From positions 1-6,915 of the forward strand of contig JACADX010000396.1 of assembly GCA_013389125.1 (NCBI GenBank): a stretch of DNA of 6,915 nucleotides, read 5' to 3'. The first letter of the stretch is position 1. Every line of letters starts with the position of its first letter. The notes beneath the pieces were generated by a model. It searched no databases and had not been told where the DNA came from. It saw only the letters and a list, made by a program, of their open reading frames with translations. The position numbers and the translations under genes are program-made. Shown here in pieces: positions 1-5,767 of this stretch. The stretch is from Parvularculaceae bacterium. GTDB lineage: Bacteria; Pseudomonadota; Alphaproteobacteria; Caulobacterales; Parvularculaceae.

Positions 1-121
1 CGCTTACGCCGCGCAGGAAGTCGAGCATATTCCGACGACGCGGCGCGACCAGCGTCTCGACTGGATCATCACCGAACGCGAAGCGATCGAGGCGCGCGGA
101 CTAAACGAGCGTCTCGCATGA
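1..121 (+). CDS. 5-formyltetrahydrofolate cyclo-ligase, C-terminal end (partial)
   Basis: The gene runs in from the left edge; only the last 39 residues, read from base 2, and the TGA at 119-121 are present. The enzyme (5,10-methenyltetrahydrofolate synthetase) converts 5-formyl-THF to 5,10-methenyl-THF using ATP in the cytosol, returning storage folate to one-carbon metabolism. The visible tail reads AYAAQEVEHIPTTRRDQ followed by LDWIITE. This matches the family's C-terminal signature, in which a Gly/Ala-Tyr-Ala-x-Gln stretch precedes an Asp-x-x-Leu-Asp-x-Ile-x-Thr-Glu motif. Its stop codon overlaps the next start as ATGA (118-121), so the two genes are probably co-transcribed and translationally coupled. 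Assignment rests on a short fragment but a distinctive motif. Confidence 0.8.
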   Translation, partial: AYAAQEVEHIPTTRRDQRLDWIITEREAIEARGLNERLA

Positions 122-930
122 AGATCGCGATCTTCGGCGACATCGTCGGCCGGTCAGGCCGGCGCGCGTTGATTGAAGAATTGCCGCGGCTGCGGCGGCG
201 ATGCGCGCTCGATTTCGTCATCGTCAACGTCGAGAACGCGGCAGGCGGCTTCGGCGTCACCGCCGAGATCGCCGAAGCGATCATTGCGGCGGGCGCTGAC
301 GTCCTGACGACCGGCAATCACGCCTTCGACCAGCGCGACGAAATCGAAGTCTTCAGGACCGAGCCGCGCCTCCTCCGGCCGCTGAATTTCCCGAAGTCGA
401 ATCCCGGCCGCGGCGCCGGCGTCTTCGAAGCGAAGAACGGCCGACAGGTCCTCGTCCTTCACGCGCAAGGCCAGATCGAAATGCACCCTTGCGACGATCC
501 CTTCGCGGCGATCGACGCGGCGATGGGTCCGGCGGCGCTCGGGCGCGAGGTCGACGCGATCATCGTCGACTTTCACGCCGAAGCGACGAGCGAGAAGCAG
601 GCGATGGGCCATTATCTCGACGGACGCGTTTCCGCGGTCATCGGCACGCACACGCATACGCCGACCGCCGACGACCGCGTCCTCGCTGGAGGGACCGCCT
701 TCATGAGCGACGTCGGCATGTGCGGCGACTATGACAGCGTCATCGGCATGGAGAAGTCCGAGCCCTTGAACCGCTTCCTGACGAAGATGCCGACGCAGCG
801 TTTCCAGCCGGCGGCGGGCGAAGCGACGCTGTGCGGCGCGATGATCGAGACCGACGACAGAGGACGCGCGGCGTCGATCGAGGCCCTGCGCCTCGGCGGG
901 CTTCTCAAGCAATCGGCGCCGCGCGGATAG
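118..930 (+). CDS. TIGR00282 family metallophosphoesterase (YmdB-like)
   Basis: A complete 270-residue cytosolic calcineurin-like metallophosphoesterase of the TIGR00282/YmdB family, at the usual family length. The dinuclear metal site can be read directly: D8 in FGDIVG, E39-N40 in NVENA, N67-H68 in TGNHAFD, H153 in the DFHAEATSEK stretch, and H178/H180 in GTHTHTPTAD. The family-specific GDYDSVIGM motif is at residues 203-211. Bacillus YmdB is a phosphodiesterase acting on 2',3'-cyclic nucleotides that affects RNA turnover and biofilm formation; the role in alphaproteobacteria is not settled, so the substrate here is inference. The start is fixed by the ATGA overlap with the folate cyclo-ligase gene, suggesting translational coupling. 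The gene ends with a TAG stop at 928-930, which shows that amber is an ordinary terminator in this genome. Confidence 0.93.
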   Translation: MKIAIFGDIVGRSGRRALIEELPRLRRRCALDFVIVNVENAAGGFGVTAEIAEAIIAAGADVLTTGNHAFDQRDEIEVFRTEPRLLRPLNFPKSNPGRGAGVFEAKNGRQVLVLHAQGQIEMHPCDDPFAAIDAAMGPAALGREVDAIIVDFHAEATSEKQAMGHYLDGRVSAVIGTHTHTPTADDRVLAGGTAFMSDVGMCGDYDSVIGMEKSEPLNRFLTKMPTQRFQPAAGEATLCGAMIETDDRGRAASIEALRLGGLLKQSAPRG

Positions 931-1022
931 CGCGACCGCTTCACGGCGAAATGTTTAGATCCCGTTCGACGCTTGCGCCGGCGCGCCGCGAGTTTCAGCG
1001 CCGTCCGAATGACGGAGGGGAT

Positions 1023-1052
1023 ATGCGCAGCGCATGGGCCGCCATGGCGGCC
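1023..1052. repeat. Two adjacent perfect palindromes
   Basis: ATGCGC-A-GCGCAT (1023-1035) is followed one base later by the 16-bp uninterrupted palindrome GGCCGCCATGGCGGCC (1037-1052). Both are exact. They lie about 90-120 bp after the phosphoesterase stop codon. As RNA they could form one or two GC-rich hairpins and could act as a factor-assisted terminator, but there is no following T-tract. As DNA they could be a protein-binding site. Function is unassigned. Confidence 0.5.
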
Positions 1053-1201
1053 ATTTCGCTTTGATCGACAACGCGCGCCGCGCCGCCGGAACCGCCGCGC
1101 GGCTCGGATGCGAAGGCGGCGCCCGCGCGGGACAGGCGGCGCTGACCGGCGAGGCGGACGGAACGCCGATCGCGTCAAGATTTGCGACGATGGCGACCTA
1201 G
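1034..1201 (+). CDS. Possible small ORF, 55 residues (doubtful)
   Basis: An ATG at 1034 opens a 55-codon frame ending at TAG 1199-1201. Its product has a normal composition (Ala, Gly, Thr, Glu, Asp) and mostly G/C third positions, unlike the arginine-rich alternative frames across the same DNA. A GGAGGGG stretch at 1014-1020 could serve as ribosome-binding site, 13 bases upstream. That is long for this start; it is closer to an overlapping ATG at 1023, whose frame gives only MRSAWAAMAAISL. I recognise no domain. It may be a decayed gene remnant or chance, and I would not annotate it without comparative support. Confidence 0.12.
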   Translation: MGRHGGHFALIDNARRAAGTAARLGCEGGARAGQAALTGEADGTPIASRFATMAT

Positions 1202-1257
1202 CGGGACGGCATGTCGTCCGGCGTCTTGACTGCGTCGACAATCGTCCGCTTGCGGAT

Positions 1258-1282
1258 GCGTCGCGCGGCGTCGCGCGGCGTC
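1258..1282. repeat. Short tandem repeat, 10-bp unit GCGTCGCGCG, 2.5 copies
   Basis: GCGTCGCGCG occurs at 1258-1267 and again at 1268-1277, followed by a half copy GCGTC at 1278-1282. The repeat is exact and lies in the noncoding gap just before the inverted repeat at 1291. No function is apparent; a 10-bp period is one helical turn, so protein binding is conceivable. Confidence 0.5.
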
Positions 1283-1290
1283 TCGACATA

Positions 1291-1308
1291 TAGTCCGGCT
1301 ACGGACTA
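1291..1308. repeat. Inverted repeat TAGTCCG-GCTA-CGGACTA
   Basis: Exact 7-bp arms (1291-1297 and 1302-1308) surround a 4-base spacer. AT-rich flanks extend the symmetry if one base is allowed to bulge. It lies 48 bp past the 3' end of the minus-strand SDR gene, in a convergent gap. A hairpin terminator or mRNA 3'-end stabiliser for the SDR transcript is the most natural reading. The AT-containing symmetric form would also suit a dimeric repressor site, but no gene start lies close by. Confidence 0.45.
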
Positions 1309-1355
1309 ATATTGCGCGGGAAGCATCGCCTTTTCCGCGTCGGAGCACGGCGGCC

Positions 1356-2108
1356 TCACCGGACATAGCTCGCGCCGTTGATGTCGAAGGTCGCGCCGGT
1401 CGCCGAGGCGCAAGCGCCGGAGAGAAGAAAGACCGTCATCGCGGCGACCTCCTCCGGCGTCGCGACGCGCCCCAAGGGAATGTCGGCGACGGCCTTGCGT
1501 CGCGCCTCGACGTCTTTCGGGGCCATGCGCGTTTCGACCCAGCCGGGGGCGACGGCGTAAAAGAGAATATTCTCGGCCGCGAGCGCGCGCGCGAAGGTCT
1601 TCGTCATCGCTAGGATGGCGCCTTTCGACGCCGCGTAAGCGGCGCCGTCGATCGCGTCGCCGCGATGCCCGGCCCTCGACGCGATGTTGACGACGACGCC
1701 GCCGCCCGCCGCCCTGAAATGCGCGATCGCCGCGCAGGAGATGTCCGCCGGCGCCTGCACGTTTACGGCGTTCGTCTTCGACCATGCGTCGCGCCACTCG
1801 GCGCGCGGCGCCGTCAGGCCTGACGAGACATAGATCCCGGCATTGTTGACGACTGCGTCGATCCGCGGCGCGGCGGCGAGCGCCTTTTCGAAGAGGCGAA
1901 AGCCCGCCTCGGGCGCGGAAAGGTCCTCAAAGATGAGCCTTGAGCGCGGAATTTTCCGCTCAAGAGCCACGTCTTCAATCGCCGGCCCTTCCGCCGTCGC
2001 ATGGAGAATGAGGCTCGCGCCGGCGTCCGCCGTCTGCCGCGCGATCGCCGCGCCGATGCCGCGCGAGGCCCCTGTCACCAGCACCGTTTTTCCGCGCAAA
2101 CCCGTCAT
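1356..2108 (-). CDS. SDR family NAD(P)-dependent oxidoreductase (FabG-like)
   Basis: A 250-residue classical short-chain dehydrogenase/reductase, full length, probably a cytosolic tetramer. The Rossmann glycine motif TGASRGIG is at residues 12-19, NNAG at 88-91, the catalytic Ser at 144, YAASK (Tyr158, Lys162) at 158-162, and the substrate/cofactor-loop motif APGWVETRM at 187-195. Arg16 together with HATAE after the second strand resembles the FabG pattern that binds the NADP phosphate, so NADPH preference is inferred. The substrate cannot be told from sequence: 3-oxoacyl-ACP reductase-like and sugar or secondary-alcohol dehydrogenase roles both fit. The minus-strand ATG (2106-2108) is preceded by AGAGGG about 11 bases upstream. 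The gene is divergent from yebC and has no operon partner in view. Its position between the phosphoesterase and yebC, in the opposite orientation, suggests a local insertion or rearrangement. Confidence 0.92.
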   Translation of the reverse strand: MTGLRGKTVLVTGASRGIGAAIARQTADAGASLILHATAEGPAIEDVALERKIPRSRLIFEDLSAPEAGFRLFEKALAAAPRIDAVVNNAGIYVSSGLTAPRAEWRDAWSKTNAVNVQAPADISCAAIAHFRAAGGGVVVNIASRAGHRGDAIDGAAYAASKGAILAMTKTFARALAAENILFYAVAPGWVETRMAPKDVEARRKAVADIPLGRVATPEEVAAMTVFLLSGACASATGATFDINGASYVR

Positions 2109-2191
2109 GACGCCGCCGCCCTCTTGAAATCCGCCTGACGCTCTTGGTATGGCCCCGCTCTTTCCGCATCAAGGCTTCGACGCGAGGCGCC
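2109..2191. promoter_or_regulatory. Divergent control region between the SDR gene and yebC
   Basis: These 83 bp must carry the 5' signals of both flanking genes. On the plus strand TTGAAA (2124-2129) and TATGGC (2148-2153), 18 bp apart, form a weak candidate sigma-70-type promoter that would start transcription about 30 bases before yebC. GAGG (2184-2187), four bases before the yebC ATG, is its likely ribosome-binding site. I see no clear promoter for the SDR gene on the other strand. Confidence 0.35.
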
Positions 2192-2938
2192 ATGGCCGGA
2201 CATTCGCAATTTGCGAACATCATGCACCGCAAAGGCAAGCAGGACGCCAAGCGGTCGAAGATGTTCTCGAAACTTTCGAAGGAGATCACGGTCGCGGCGA
2301 AACTCGGCGCGCCGGACCCCGCCTTCAATCCGCGTCTTCGCCTCGCCATCGCGGCCGCGAAAGCGCAATCGATGCCGAAAGACAATATCGAGCGCGCGAT
2401 CAAGAAGGCGACCGGCGGCGACGGCGCAGGCTATGAGGCGGTCCGCTATGAAGGCTTCGGTCCCGGCGGCATTGGGGTCATCGTCGAGGTCCTGACCGAT
2501 AACCGCAATCGCGCGGCGAGCGACGTTAGAAGCTCCTTCGCCAAGCACGGCGGCAATCTCGGCGAAACGGGATCGGTCGCCTTCATGTTCGACCGCGTCG
2601 GCGCGATTGAGTATCCGGGAAGCGTCGCCGCCGAAGACGCGATCTTCGAGGCCGCGATCGACGCCGGCGCGAGCGACGTTGAGTCGGGAGCTGAAACCCA
2701 TGTGATCTACACCGCGAGCGACGAGCTTGCGAGCGTCGCCGCCGCGCTTGAGAAGAAGTTCGGCGAAGCCTCGTCGGTCAAGCTCGCCTTCAAGCCGCAA
2801 AACCTCGTCGCCGTTTCGGGCGAGGCGGCGGCGACGCTGATGCGGCTCCTTGAAGCGCTTGAAGACTGCGACGACGTCCAGAACGTCTACGCCAATTACG
2901 ACATCGCCGCCGAGGAGATGGAGCGGCTCGCCGGCTGA
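2192..2938 (+). CDS. yebC: YebC/PmpR (TACO1) family protein
   Basis: A 248-residue cytosolic protein, the normal length for the YebC/TACO1 family. The N-terminal signature is clear (MAGHSQFANIMHRKGKQDA, residues 1-19; the more common form is MAGHSKWANI). It is followed by KLSKEITVAAK at 27-37, PKDNIERAIKKA at 62-73, YEGFGPGG at 86-93, TDNRNR at 102-107 and KHGGNLGETGSVAFMF at 118-133. The family was long called a DNA-binding regulator (PmpR); more recent work ties YebC/TACO1 to the ribosome and relief of stalling at proline-rich stretches. The ATG at 2192 is chosen over an in-frame TTG at 2144 because homologues begin with MAGHS and a GAGG lies just upstream. In many alphaproteobacteria yebC lies next to the TIGR00282 gene and ruvC; here the SDR gene intervenes on the left and a CBM9/DUF5916 gene follows on the right. 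Confidence 0.95.
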   Translation: MAGHSQFANIMHRKGKQDAKRSKMFSKLSKEITVAAKLGAPDPAFNPRLRLAIAAAKAQSMPKDNIERAIKKATGGDGAGYEAVRYEGFGPGGIGVIVEVLTDNRNRAASDVRSSFAKHGGNLGETGSVAFMFDRVGAIEYPGSVAAEDAIFEAAIDAGASDVESGAETHVIYTASDELASVAAALEKKFGEASSVKLAFKPQNLVAVSGEAAATLMRLLEALEDCDDVQNVYANYDIAAEEMERLAG

Positions 2939-2981
2939 GCTGCGGCCCGCGATCATGCTTAACGATCGATAAAGCGTTCGA

Positions 2982-3001
2982 CTGTCGCGCCGAAGCGACA
3001 G
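2982..3001 (+). terminator. Hairpin after yebC
   Basis: CTGTCGC-GCCGAA-GCGACAG forms an exact 7-bp stem with a 6-base loop, 43 bp after the yebC stop. No T-run follows, so it may be a Rho-assisted terminator or an mRNA 3'-end stabiliser rather than a textbook intrinsic terminator. Confidence 0.45.
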
Positions 3002-3116
3002 CGCGCGCGAAGCCGAACGGCTAGGCTTGGCGCAAAACGGGGACCTTCGCAACACGGCTCGGCTCGCCCGGCGCAATGGCGCGCTGGAAGACCTTTTCCG
3101 TAACAATTTTCGGCTA

Positions 3117-3686
3117 ATGCAGCGCATGATGAAACCCATCGCAGCCACATCGGCCGTCGCCCTTTCGCTCGCCGCATCGGCGGCGGCCGAGGGCGTCGAT
3201 TTCGCGACCTATGCGCCGCGCCTCGAGGCGCGGAAGATCGCGCGCGAGGAAGCGCCGACGATCGACGGCGATCTTTCGGACGCTGCATGGTCGAAGGCGG
3301 CGATCGTCGAGGACTTCTATCAGGTCGAGCCGATCGAAGGCGGCGCGCCGTCGCAACGAACGCGCGCCTATCTGATGTATGACGAGCGCACGCTCTATGT
3401 CGGCTTTTACCTTTACGACACGGACCCTTCGAAAATCCGGCGCGCGATCCTGGCGCGCGACGGCCAGCTCCGGGACGAGGACGCGATCCGCGTCATGCTC
3501 GATCCTTATAACACGCGGCGCGACGGATATTTCTTTGCCACGAACGCGAACGGCGCGAAGGTCGATGCGCTCCTTGAAAACAATTCGGCGATCAAGCTCG
3601 AATGGAACGCGCTCTGGAACGTCGACGCGCGCATCGTCGAGGACGGCTGGATCGCGGAGTTCGCGATCCCGTTCCAGTCGATTTAG
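3117..3686 (+). CDS. N-terminal fragment: signal peptide plus CBM9-like domain
   Basis: If the amber codon terminates translation, this frame gives a 189-residue product. Residues 1-24 look like a Sec signal peptide: a basic start (Arg3, Lys6), a hydrophobic Ala/Leu core and a probable cut after Ala24 at ASAAA|EG. From about residue 40 to 189 lies a carbohydrate-binding-module-9-like domain. It begins APTIDGDLSDAAW (46-58), continues YDERTLYVGFYLYDTDP (88-104), EDAIRVMLDPYNTRRDGYFF (121-140) and NANGAKVDAL (143-152), and ends in the strand DGWIAEFAIPF (176-186). These strands, including the conserved IDGDLSD.AW entry motif, match the family well. The fragment would be an exported soluble binding domain without its C-terminal DUF5916 part. 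Sugar binding is inferred from the family name, not shown. An upstream TTG (3027) keeps the frame open but precedes the signal peptide and is not used here. Confidence 0.6.
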   Translation: MQRMMKPIAATSAVALSLAASAAAEGVDFATYAPRLEARKIAREEAPTIDGDLSDAAWSKAAIVEDFYQVEPIEGGAPSQRTRAYLMYDERTLYVGFYLYDTDPSKIRRAILARDGQLRDEDAIRVMLDPYNTRRDGYFFATNANGAKVDALLENNSAIKLEWNALWNVDARIVEDGWIAEFAIPFQSI

Positions 3687-3752
3687 ATCGATCCCGCCGT
3701 CGACGTCTGGGGCCTGCAGCTCCTGCGCACCATCCGCCGGACGAACGAGGAA

Positions 3753-5312
3753 GTGCGCTGGTCGAACGTCGACCGGACGCGCGACCGGATCGATCTCACC
3801 AATATCGGCCGGCTTGCGGGCGTTGAGGGCGTAAGCTCCGGGCGCGGCCTTGAAGCGCAGCTCTTCGCGACCGGCGCTTCGTCCTATGACTGGGAGACGG
3901 GCGATACGGATTTTTCGTTCGATCCGAGCGCCAACATTTTCTACAAGCTGACGCCGAGCCTCACCGGCTCCTTGACCCTCAACACGAGCTTCGCCGACGC
4001 CCCGCTTGACGAGCGCCAGGTCAATACCGGCCGCTTCGATCTCTTCTTCCCGGAGACGCGCGACTTCTTCCTGCAGGACGTGCAGTCGTTCGAATTCGGC
4101 GGCCGGACCGTGACGCAAAGCATCAACGGCCTGCCGTTCTTCTCGCGCAACATCGGCATCGTCGAGGGGCGCCCTGTCGACCTCATCGCCGGCGCAAAGC
4201 TTTCCGGCAAGCTCGGGCCCGCCAATCTCGGCGTCCTCGCGGTCCGCACGGGCGATGATTCTGTCTATGACGGCCAATATCTCGGCGCGGCGCGCGCTTC
4301 TTTCGAGGTGCTGAACGAGTCGAAGGCGGGCGTCATCTTCACCCATGGCGATCCGACCGGCGAGTTCAACAACACGCTTTTCGGCGCCGACTTCCAGTAC
4401 AAGAATTCGACGCGCTTCGCCGGAACGCTCTACGCGGACCTTGCCTATGTGCGGACGATCGACGGCGACGGCGCAACAAGCGTCGGCGATCATTATGCGG
4501 CGATCGCCGGCGCTTATCGCGGCCTGAAATGGGAGTGGAACGCCGAGTTCTACAATATCGGCGAAAACTACCGCCCGCGGCTCGGCTTCGCCAACCGCAC
4601 CGGCATCAGGCAGTATCACGCGAACGGTTTCCGCCTTTTCCGCCCCGAGAGCGGCCCGGTGCGGCTTTTCATGGCCGGAATTTTCGGCCTCGCCGTCACC
4701 GACCTCGACGACGAGCTTTTGGACCGCGAGCTCGGCGCCTTCACGCGCGTCGAGGGACGCGCCGGCGACGCCGCGGAGTTCGAGGTTTTCAGGGGCTTTC
4801 TCGACATCAGGGCGCCGTTCGACATCGCCGGACGCCTCGCCGTGCCGGCGGGTGAGTACAGCTTCACGCGCTACAATCTGTTCGCGGAAACCTCGGAAGG
4901 ACGTACGGTATCGGTCGGCGGCGAGTACCGCTGGGGCGGCGTTTACGGCGGGGATTTCCGCAATATCGGCGCGTTTGTCGGCTGGCGGCCCAATCGCCAT
5001 TTCCGCATCAGCGCCGACTACGAGCTGGTGCGGTTCGATCTGCCGACGGGCGATCTCGACATTCATGTCGGCGTCATCGGGTCGACGATCGCGATCAACC
5101 CGCGAATGTTCATCCAGACGGACGTTCAGTACGACAACATTTCCGAAAACTTCACCTTCCTGTCGCGATTCAGCTGGGAGCCGCAGCCCGAGCGCGAGAT
5201 CTTCATCTCGTTCGGCCACACCGCGCTCATCGAGGAGGACCGCTTCCCGGAGTCCTTCCGCGCGCAAGGCTCGAGCCTTGCGCTGCGCCTCGGCCACACG
5301 TTCCGCATGTGA
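3753..5312 (+). CDS. C-terminal fragment: DUF5916 domain
   Basis: Coding continues directly after the amber codon from 3687. The first possible restart is a GTG at 3753, 66 bases downstream, which has only a GAGG two bases before it and no signal peptide, so an independent 519-residue product is unlikely to be exported. Family landmarks, numbered from the GTG, are LTGSLTLNTSFAD (70-82), LDERQVNTGRFDLFFPETRD (85-104), FFL (105-107) and LPFFSRNIGI (127-136). After them come many alternating aromatic/hydrophobic strands ending in LALRLGHTFRM. The strand pattern is what one expects of an outer-membrane beta-barrel, and DUF5916 proteins are often predicted as such. The final residue is Met rather than the classical terminal Phe, although Phe lies two residues earlier. 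The stop is followed within 20 bp by a strong terminator. Confidence 0.6.
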   Translation: MRWSNVDRTRDRIDLTNIGRLAGVEGVSSGRGLEAQLFATGASSYDWETGDTDFSFDPSANIFYKLTPSLTGSLTLNTSFADAPLDERQVNTGRFDLFFPETRDFFLQDVQSFEFGGRTVTQSINGLPFFSRNIGIVEGRPVDLIAGAKLSGKLGPANLGVLAVRTGDDSVYDGQYLGAARASFEVLNESKAGVIFTHGDPTGEFNNTLFGADFQYKNSTRFAGTLYADLAYVRTIDGDGATSVGDHYAAIAGAYRGLKWEWNAEFYNIGENYRPRLGFANRTGIRQYHANGFRLFRPESGPVRLFMAGIFGLAVTDLDDELLDRELGAFTRVEGRAGDAAEFEVFRGFLDIRAPFDIAGRLAVPAGEYSFTRYNLFAETSEGRTVSVGGEYRWGGVYGGDFRNIGAFVGWRPNRHFRISADYELVRFDLPTGDLDIHVGVIGSTIAINPRMFIQTDVQYDNISENFTFLSRFSWEPQPEREIFISFGHTALIEEDRFPESFRAQGSSLALRLGHTFRM

Positions 5313-5328
5313 CGGATCTTGAAACGGC

Positions 5329-5356
5329 AAAGGCGCCGGAATGAACCGGCGCCTTT
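5329..5356. terminator. Strong bidirectional intrinsic terminator
   Basis: AAAGGCGCCGG (5329-5339), the loop AATGAA, then CCGGCGCCTTT (5346-5356) form an exact 11-bp stem. It lies 17 bp after the DUF5916 stop and 25 bp beyond the 3' end of the convergent membrane-protein gene. The A/T ends of the stem give short T-runs in both directions, so it can end both transcripts. Confidence 0.85.
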
Positions 5357-5380
5357 CGGGGCGAAGCGGCTTGCGCGGGA

Positions 5381-5767
5381 TCACGCGGCCGGGTGCGCTC
5401 CGGGATCCGGGCAGACGCTCTTGTTCCGGCGCAGCAAGAGCGCGAAGAGAATGATCGCGATGATCGGCGAGCCGACGATGAAGAGCGTTATCGCGACCGC
5501 GCCGCCCGCCGCGACAAGGCCGATCAACGCGCCGACAAGGCCGACAATGATGCCGATCGCGGCGCCGATGAGGCCGAGAATGATTCCGGCGAGGCCGCCG
5601 AAGCCGGCGGCGATCGACTCGGCGATCGTCAGATCCTGTTCCGAGAAACTGTAGGCCGCGACGGACAACGCGCCGCCAAGAAAAAGGATGAGAAGGACAG
5701 GCATATAAAGCCACATCATGCCGCCGCTGCGCTGTCCGCCTTCGTAAGTCGTGTCGAGATTTGTCAT
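5381..5767 (-). CDS. Small glycine-zipper multi-pass membrane protein of unknown function
   Basis: A 128-residue protein I cannot assign to a named family. Residues 1-16 are polar (MTNLDTTYEGGQRSGG). Residues 17-39 form a first membrane segment, 40-51 a short acidic linker (SFSEQDLTIAES), and 52-112 a 61-residue stretch with no charged residue, long enough for two or three more segments. It ends with a basic RRNK cap at 113-116 and a short Pro/Ala tail. Within the second segment glycines fall at 55, 58, 61, 65, 68, 72, 76, 79 and 83. The alternating 3/4 spacing places them on one helix face, a glycine zipper that suggests tight helix packing or oligomerisation. AAGGGG seven bases before the ATG is a good ribosome-binding site. 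The gene stands alone, divergent from the AraC gene, with which it may share regulation. Inner-membrane location is inferred. It is real by ribosome site, terminator and membrane topology. Confidence 0.8.
   Translation of the reverse strand: MTNLDTTYEGGQRSGGMMWLYMPVLLILFLGGALSVAAYSFSEQDLTIAESIAAGFGGLAGIILGLIGAAIGIIVGLVGALIGLVAAGGAVAITLFIVGSPIIAIILFALLLRRNKSVCPDPGAHPAA

Larger units (their letters stand above)
931..1355. other. Convergent intergenic region without a clear gene
   Basis: This 425-bp gap lies between the 3' ends of the phosphoesterase gene (plus) and the SDR gene (minus). Open frames exist on both strands, but their products are extremely arginine-rich and resemble no family I know, as expected for GC-rich noncoding DNA. 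The gap holds two adjacent palindromes at 1023-1052, a GCGTCGCGCG tandem repeat at 1258-1282 and an 18-bp inverted repeat at 1291-1308. One weak 55-codon ORF is listed separately. Some palindromes may serve as terminators for the converging transcripts, although none has a T-run. Confidence 0.6.
3117..5312 (+). pseudogene. CBM9-domain/DUF5916 exported protein gene, interrupted by an in-frame amber codon
   Basis: One reading frame runs from a signal peptide to a TGA at 5310-5312 with a single interruption, TAG at 3684-3686 (codon 190). The sequence before the stop ends in FAIPFQSI and resumes immediately with IDPAVDVWGLQLLRTIRR. Proteins of this family run continuously through this join, from the last strand of the CBM9-like domain into a Trp-Gly motif, so the TAG replaces a single residue and no bases are missing. 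Read through, the product would be about 731 residues, typical of the family. Such proteins are predicted to be exported to the outer membrane or surface; they are found beside TonB receptors and proteases in other bacteria, and their substrate is unknown. There is no frameshift or other decay, so the lesion is very recent, a sequencing error, or a readthrough site. Start: ATGs at 3117, 3126 and 3129 all give a signal peptide and none has a good Shine-Dalgarno sequence; 3117 is chosen arbitrarily. Confidence 0.8.

Noticed and set aside
973..1293. 106-codon plus-strand frame in the convergent gap
   Set aside because: The product is about one third arginine, with no plausible fold or ribosome-binding site; it reads as GC-rich noncoding DNA.
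2144..2191. TTG start for yebC, 16 codons upstream
   Set aside because: YebC proteins begin MAGHS, exactly at the ATG at 2192, and a GAGG lies just before that ATG.
3027..3116. TTG start upstream of the signal peptide of the CBM9/DUF5916 gene
   Set aside because: It would place 30 charged residues before a clear signal peptide; the ATGs at 3117-3129 fit export better.
3684..3686. Amber as pyrrolysine codon or genome-wide stop reassignment
   Set aside because: TAG terminates the phosphoesterase gene at 928-930 as expected, and no pyl genes or suppressor tRNA are in view. A point mutation or sequencing error is simpler.
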